Below are positions 60,838-64,000 of a DNA stretch of 64,000 nucleotides, one piece after another. This stretch comes from Bacteroidales bacterium (GTDB lineage Bacteria > Bacteroidota > Bacteroidia > Bacteroidales > F082). Location of the stretch: assembly GCA_017616735.1 (NCBI GenBank), contig JAFZXP010000035.1:1-64000 (forward strand), in the 5' to 3' direction. The notes beneath the pieces were generated by a model. That model was given only the letters and a program-made list of their open reading frames with translations, was not told where the DNA came from and did no database searches. The position numbers and the translations under genes were made by a program. The first letter of the stretch is position 1; the number at the start of each line of letters is the position of its first letter.

Positions 60838-63108
60838 TCAATTAAATATAGATTTTACATAATGGTTTAAAACATCTTGTAACTCATTTTCGGTATCATT
60901 AAGATTTTCAGATAGAGCTGCGAAATCTCTGACACGTTGCAGCTCGCTCTCCACCAGCCCTTTTTCAAAGCTATAACAATCTTCATCAAACACATTTTCT
61001 GGGATAACGATGAGATCGTGAATAATAGCGAAACGCTTATCTTTATGTGTACGCAACACACGCCCTCTGCGTTGTATAAACTGACGTGGATTGCCAGTGC
61101 TTGCACAGAAAACAGCCAATTCACTTCGCGGCACGTCAACACCTTCGTCCAAACATTTCATGGATGTAAGAACGTCTATACTACCATCTGCAAAGCCTTT
61201 TAGCATTTCGTCTCTATCAGTTGAGTCTGAAGTAAATTGACGAACAACTATATGAGAGTTGGCATCACGGACTATGCGGGTAAACTCATCGATGAGATGC
61301 TCTGTTTCAGGGTCAGTATCAATCGTATCTCGTTTGTCAAAAAGATCTGCTTCATAGGTGTCGGGTTTATTGCCTTCTGGGACATAAACCAAGGTGTACT
61401 TCAGATTTCCTTTTTCTGCCAATTGTTGCTGAATGATTTGTTTGAAAACCCCTAACTTGTTAATTGCTTTATGAATTATACGTTTGCGCTTTAAGAGCAT
61501 TCTTTTTAGCCATTCTTGACTATCATCATCTTGGAATCCCATCAATTTTACAATTGTTTTTGAGAGTTCCACATACTCGACCATTTCAGTGTCGGTAAGA
61601 CGAACAACATGTGGATAATAATAATAACGACATAAAGCTCCTTTTTCAATGGCTTCTCTCATTGTGTATTCGAATGTATAATCCGTATCACAACCAAAGA
61701 AATCCATCAGTTTTCTATTACCAACTTCATCGTATTGACGCTCAGGTGTAGCTGATAGACCAATTCTACGTAAATACTTGATTTCTGGCAAACGATTCAA
61801 CATTAAGCCAGCCCCCATGTTGTGAGCTTCATCTGCAATTAGCAGCAGTTTTTTATAAGGGAATTGGTTTAATTCCATAAAGACATTGGAACGCACAAAA
61901 GAAGCATATGTCGAAATGATTATATAAGATAATTCATTGTCGGCGTTTGTCATTTCCAGTAAACGAAGATTTGCTACAGAGGATTTCCAATTGTTATACT
62001 TTGAACAAACCTTAATTATAGTACTGAAATTAAACTTCTTGCATTCAATTTCCCATTGTTCAACAAGGGTTATGGTCGGCACTAAAATTATGGCTTTGTA
62101 ATAGCCTGATATATTATATATTTCAAGAAGACAATTTAGTGCCGTAATGGTTTTACCTGTACCAGTAGCCATTGCGAACAAGCCTTTTTGCTTATTCTTT
62201 TTCCAGTTTTCAAAAGCTTGCTTTTGATAATCTCTCGGGCCAGATTCATATGGGAAATGAGGTTTGCCAAAATCCATTGGAATAATTTTTTCACCGTCAC
62301 TTTTGAGTTTTTCAATAACTACTTCGACTTTGTTTTTAGCTTTATCCAAAGCTTTAAGTACGGTTCGTGGCAACTCTTTGTTGTCAAGATCCTGCTGGAT
62401 AAATTTGTACTCATCTTCAAGAAGATCTTTAAGCTCTTTGTTTTTAAAAGAATCTGTTATGTGGGTTCTTACTTTGTCTGCAGAAACAAATACGACACTT
62501 TCATCTTTTCCATTGAAAACGTTTTCAAATTCATTTTTAATCTCATTTATTGTTGCTGCAGCAGTGTTGCCGTCCCAGTCACAAGAAACCGTAAGACTTT
62601 CAATATTATCTATTAAAGCAGTGCGAGAAAAATTACAAGAACCGTCAAACCCAACCTTATTAACACCATCACTAAAAATTCCCGTCTTTGTGTGTGAAAT
62701 ACCAACGCCGTCTTTTGGCACTACAATTTTTATATTAAGACGGTTATTGCGAATAAGCCATGATAAGCATTCGAAGAAATGTGCGTCACGTTCTGACAGC
62801 GTGTCTTTGAGTTTTTCGATATTTTCTATATCGAAAAAAGGTATAGGGGTGTCAAGATTGCCATTGGCAATAGCATTCTTGTCTTGCTCGGTTAAAATAT
62901 CGTTGACTATGAGATTCATGCTACCCCCATTGTAGAGGAAAGAAGCAAAGCCGTCTGCCAACACATTAATTGCAGAAGATGAAAAGAATCCCAGCATTAA
63001 ATCAAACTGTGTTGAATTGCACAAACAATCCGAAAAGAAACCCACTGGTTCCCATTGAGTGCGCGATTTGAATCGACGATGAGCTGGATATGTTACATCT
63101 TTAAGCAT
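60838..63108 (-). CDS. PLD-like nuclease fused to DEAD/DEAH-box helicase
   Basis: From ATG 63108 the 756-residue protein has an N-terminal phospholipase-D-like part (LMLGFFSSSAINVLADGFA near residue 34; ISHTKTGIFSDG and GSCNFSRTAL near 135-160, resembling an HxK motif) and a superfamily 2 helicase: MATGTGKTITALN near 307, IADEAHNMGAG near 419, LSATPERQYD near 444, and DEGVDVPRSELAVF and QFIQRRGRVLR near 646-672. The type is common in restriction and defence operons. Its start overlaps the upstream stop as TAATG. The longer start at 63129 is less likely. Confidence 0.8.
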   Translation of the reverse strand: MLKDVTYPAHRRFKSRTQWEPVGFFSDCLCNSTQFDLMLGFFSSSAINVLADGFASFLYNGGSMNLIVNDILTEQDKNAIANGNLDTPIPFFDIENIEKLKDTLSERDAHFFECLSWLIRNNRLNIKIVVPKDGVGISHTKTGIFSDGVNKVGFDGSCNFSRTALIDNIESLTVSCDWDGNTAAATINEIKNEFENVFNGKDESVVFVSADKVRTHITDSFKNKELKDLLEDEYKFIQQDLDNKELPRTVLKALDKAKNKVEVVIEKLKSDGEKIIPMDFGKPHFPYESGPRDYQKQAFENWKKNKQKGLFAMATGTGKTITALNCLLEIYNISGYYKAIILVPTITLVEQWEIECKKFNFSTIIKVCSKYNNWKSSVANLRLLEMTNADNELSYIIISTYASFVRSNVFMELNQFPYKKLLLIADEAHNMGAGLMLNRLPEIKYLRRIGLSATPERQYDEVGNRKLMDFFGCDTDYTFEYTMREAIEKGALCRYYYYPHVVRLTDTEMVEYVELSKTIVKLMGFQDDDSQEWLKRMLLKRKRIIHKAINKLGVFKQIIQQQLAEKGNLKYTLVYVPEGNKPDTYEADLFDKRDTIDTDPETEHLIDEFTRIVRDANSHIVVRQFTSDSTDRDEMLKGFADGSIDVLTSMKCLDEGVDVPRSELAVFCASTGNPRQFIQRRGRVLRTHKDKRFAIIHDLIVIPENVFDEDCYSFEKGLVESELQRVRDFAALSENLNDTENELQDVLNHYVKSIFN

Positions 63109-64000
63109 TATATGAAGCAGTTTGCACAATTGATTTCATCATCTTCAAACATATCAACAAGCAGCTTGCTTTTGTTTTTAGCTTTCAAGCCGGTTGTTTT
63201 CTTTATATGGTCTAACTTGATTTGGCGAACTCTTTCTGGTCGGATTAAATCTTTTAGAGGCTCGCCTTGAATCCATGTGTAACCATCTTTTTCATAATCC
63301 ATAGCCTTTTGAAACAGGTCTGGATGTTGCTCATAGAGCCAAATCCACTCTATTTTCTGTTGGAAGAAACAGAAATAACAACCTGAACGGCTACGACAGT
63401 ATTGTCCAATTTGTCCGTCAACTTCAAAATCAATCAAGTTGTAGTATGCCGGAATACCTACACCACTTTCTTCCAATATTCTAAAAATATCCTCTTTACA
63501 CAAAATATCTTCATTGTCTAATAAAGGGAAGGAATCCAACTTACCAACAGGGTAATCCGTATATTGTTTCAAGAAGGCAAAAACTGCGTGATTAAATGTT
63601 TTGATGTCAACATCAAGAAGTGCATTAAGTTTCTTTGAATAGAAAAAGTCTTTTGTGATAGGAGCCAGGATAAATTTTTTAGCCTGATCGTAAATATCTG
63701 GATCTGCAACAGAAATATAACAATCATTAAACTTATCTATGCTTGCATTACCCAAGACTTTTGTTACAACATCTAAACTCCAAATGTTTTTGCGGAATGG
63801 AAATACAGATTGAATATTTGGTTTAGTTGAAACATAGCCATCACGATCTTCATCACCACGAATGCCTACATATGAAACAGCCATGTCATCGCCAATATAT
63901 TTTTCAAATTCAGCTAATTTCATTTTTTGAGTGCACCAACGTTGCTGAACTGAAGGAAGGAATCCTCCATTGATTTTCAGCAAATGATCGAAAGGTGTTG
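63108..64000 (-). CDS. PAPS-reductase-family protein (5' end outside window)
   Basis: At least 296 residues are visible; the frame stays open to the right edge (reading TPFDHLLKINGGF before the ORF start used by gene finders), so the gene is incomplete. Visible motifs: QQRWCTQKMKLAEFEKYI, RSRSGCYFCFFQQKIEWIW and a C-terminal CANC. This fits the PAPS reductase/ATP-pyrophosphatase superfamily, which includes DndC of DNA phosphorothioation and BREX-associated members; the ATP-binding SGGKDS loop would lie off-window. It is the most upstream gene seen of the island operon. Confidence 0.7.
   Translation of the reverse strand, partial: TPFDHLLKINGGFLPSVQQRWCTQKMKLAEFEKYIGDDMAVSYVGIRGDEDRDGYVSTKPNIQSVFPFRKNIWSLDVVTKVLGNASIDKFNDCYISVADPDIYDQAKKFILAPITKDFFYSKKLNALLDVDIKTFNHAVFAFLKQYTDYPVGKLDSFPLLDNEDILCKEDIFRILEESGVGIPAYYNLIDFEVDGQIGQYCRSRSGCYFCFFQQKIEWIWLYEQHPDLFQKAMDYEKDGYTWIQGEPLKDLIRPERVRQIKLDHIKKTTGLKAKNKSKLLVDMFEDDEINCANCFI

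Noticed and set aside
57459..64000. Complete BREX, Dnd or Ssp system
   Set aside because: No PglZ, BrxL, DndB or Ssp signature is seen in the window, and the right side is missing.

Overview
The window reads as an anaerobic, fermentative member of the order Bacteroidales (Bacteroidota). The evidence is type IX secretion genes (porV, porU, gldJ) with secreted cargo carrying C-terminal sorting domains, a TamL-type Omp85 lipoprotein, [FeFe]-hydrogenase-family genes, and promoters of the Bacteroidota form TAnnTTTG in front of many genes. The species cannot be named from the sequence. No tRNA, rRNA, prophage, IS element or CRISPR array was recognised.

Layout. 1-3.7 kb: start of a NuoE/NuoF-like redox pair, an EamA permease translationally coupled to queH, and a TPR/AraC-type regulator. 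3.8-7.1 kb: a large surface protein and a decayed toxin-antitoxin pair. 7.2-12.9 kb: a six-gene hydrogenase-related cluster (DRTGG, PHP, GHKL ATPase, DRTGG, ATPase, HydC-like), then pepD and rpmH. 13-26 kb: a gingipain-family protease, a second surface protein, porV-porU, gldJ, murF and anmK. 26-33.2 kb: a fatty-acid operon in which fabH, fabF, fabZ, acpP and fabG are mixed with etfBA and an acyl-CoA dehydrogenase. 33.2-41.2 kb: a membrane-anchored LytTR regulator followed by exbB, exbD, tonB, folC, tamL and a RecD-like helicase. 41.3-52 kb: enolase, a third surface lipoprotein with its own small partner, a fourth small protein of that type, and a 2232-residue type IX cargo protein. 52-57.8 kb: an acetyltransferase fused to a symporter, a YhcG-type nuclease and small accessory genes. 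57.8-64 kb: a tight operon cut by the window edge that looks like a defence or DNA-modification island (PAPS-reductase family protein, PLD-helicase, SMC-like ATPase, unknown proteins).

Most interesting points. (i) Four loci encode a short exported module ending in PLGSG or PLGTG, a hydrophobic stretch and a basic tail. In two loci it is fused to a lipoprotein-like protein and in one it is a separate, coupled gene. (ii) Two arrays of roughly 21-bp-spaced direct repeats, one shared by the divergent fabH and lytTR promoters, the other in front of one PLGSG gene pair. (iii) Palindromic elements that lie in frame inside murF, anmK and a yhcG-like gene. (iv) A fatty-acid operon whose only visible candidate for the enoyl reduction step is an ETF/acyl-CoA dehydrogenase set. 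(v) The sulfur-chemistry-like defence island at the right edge. All functions are inferred from reading the sequence; no database search was run.
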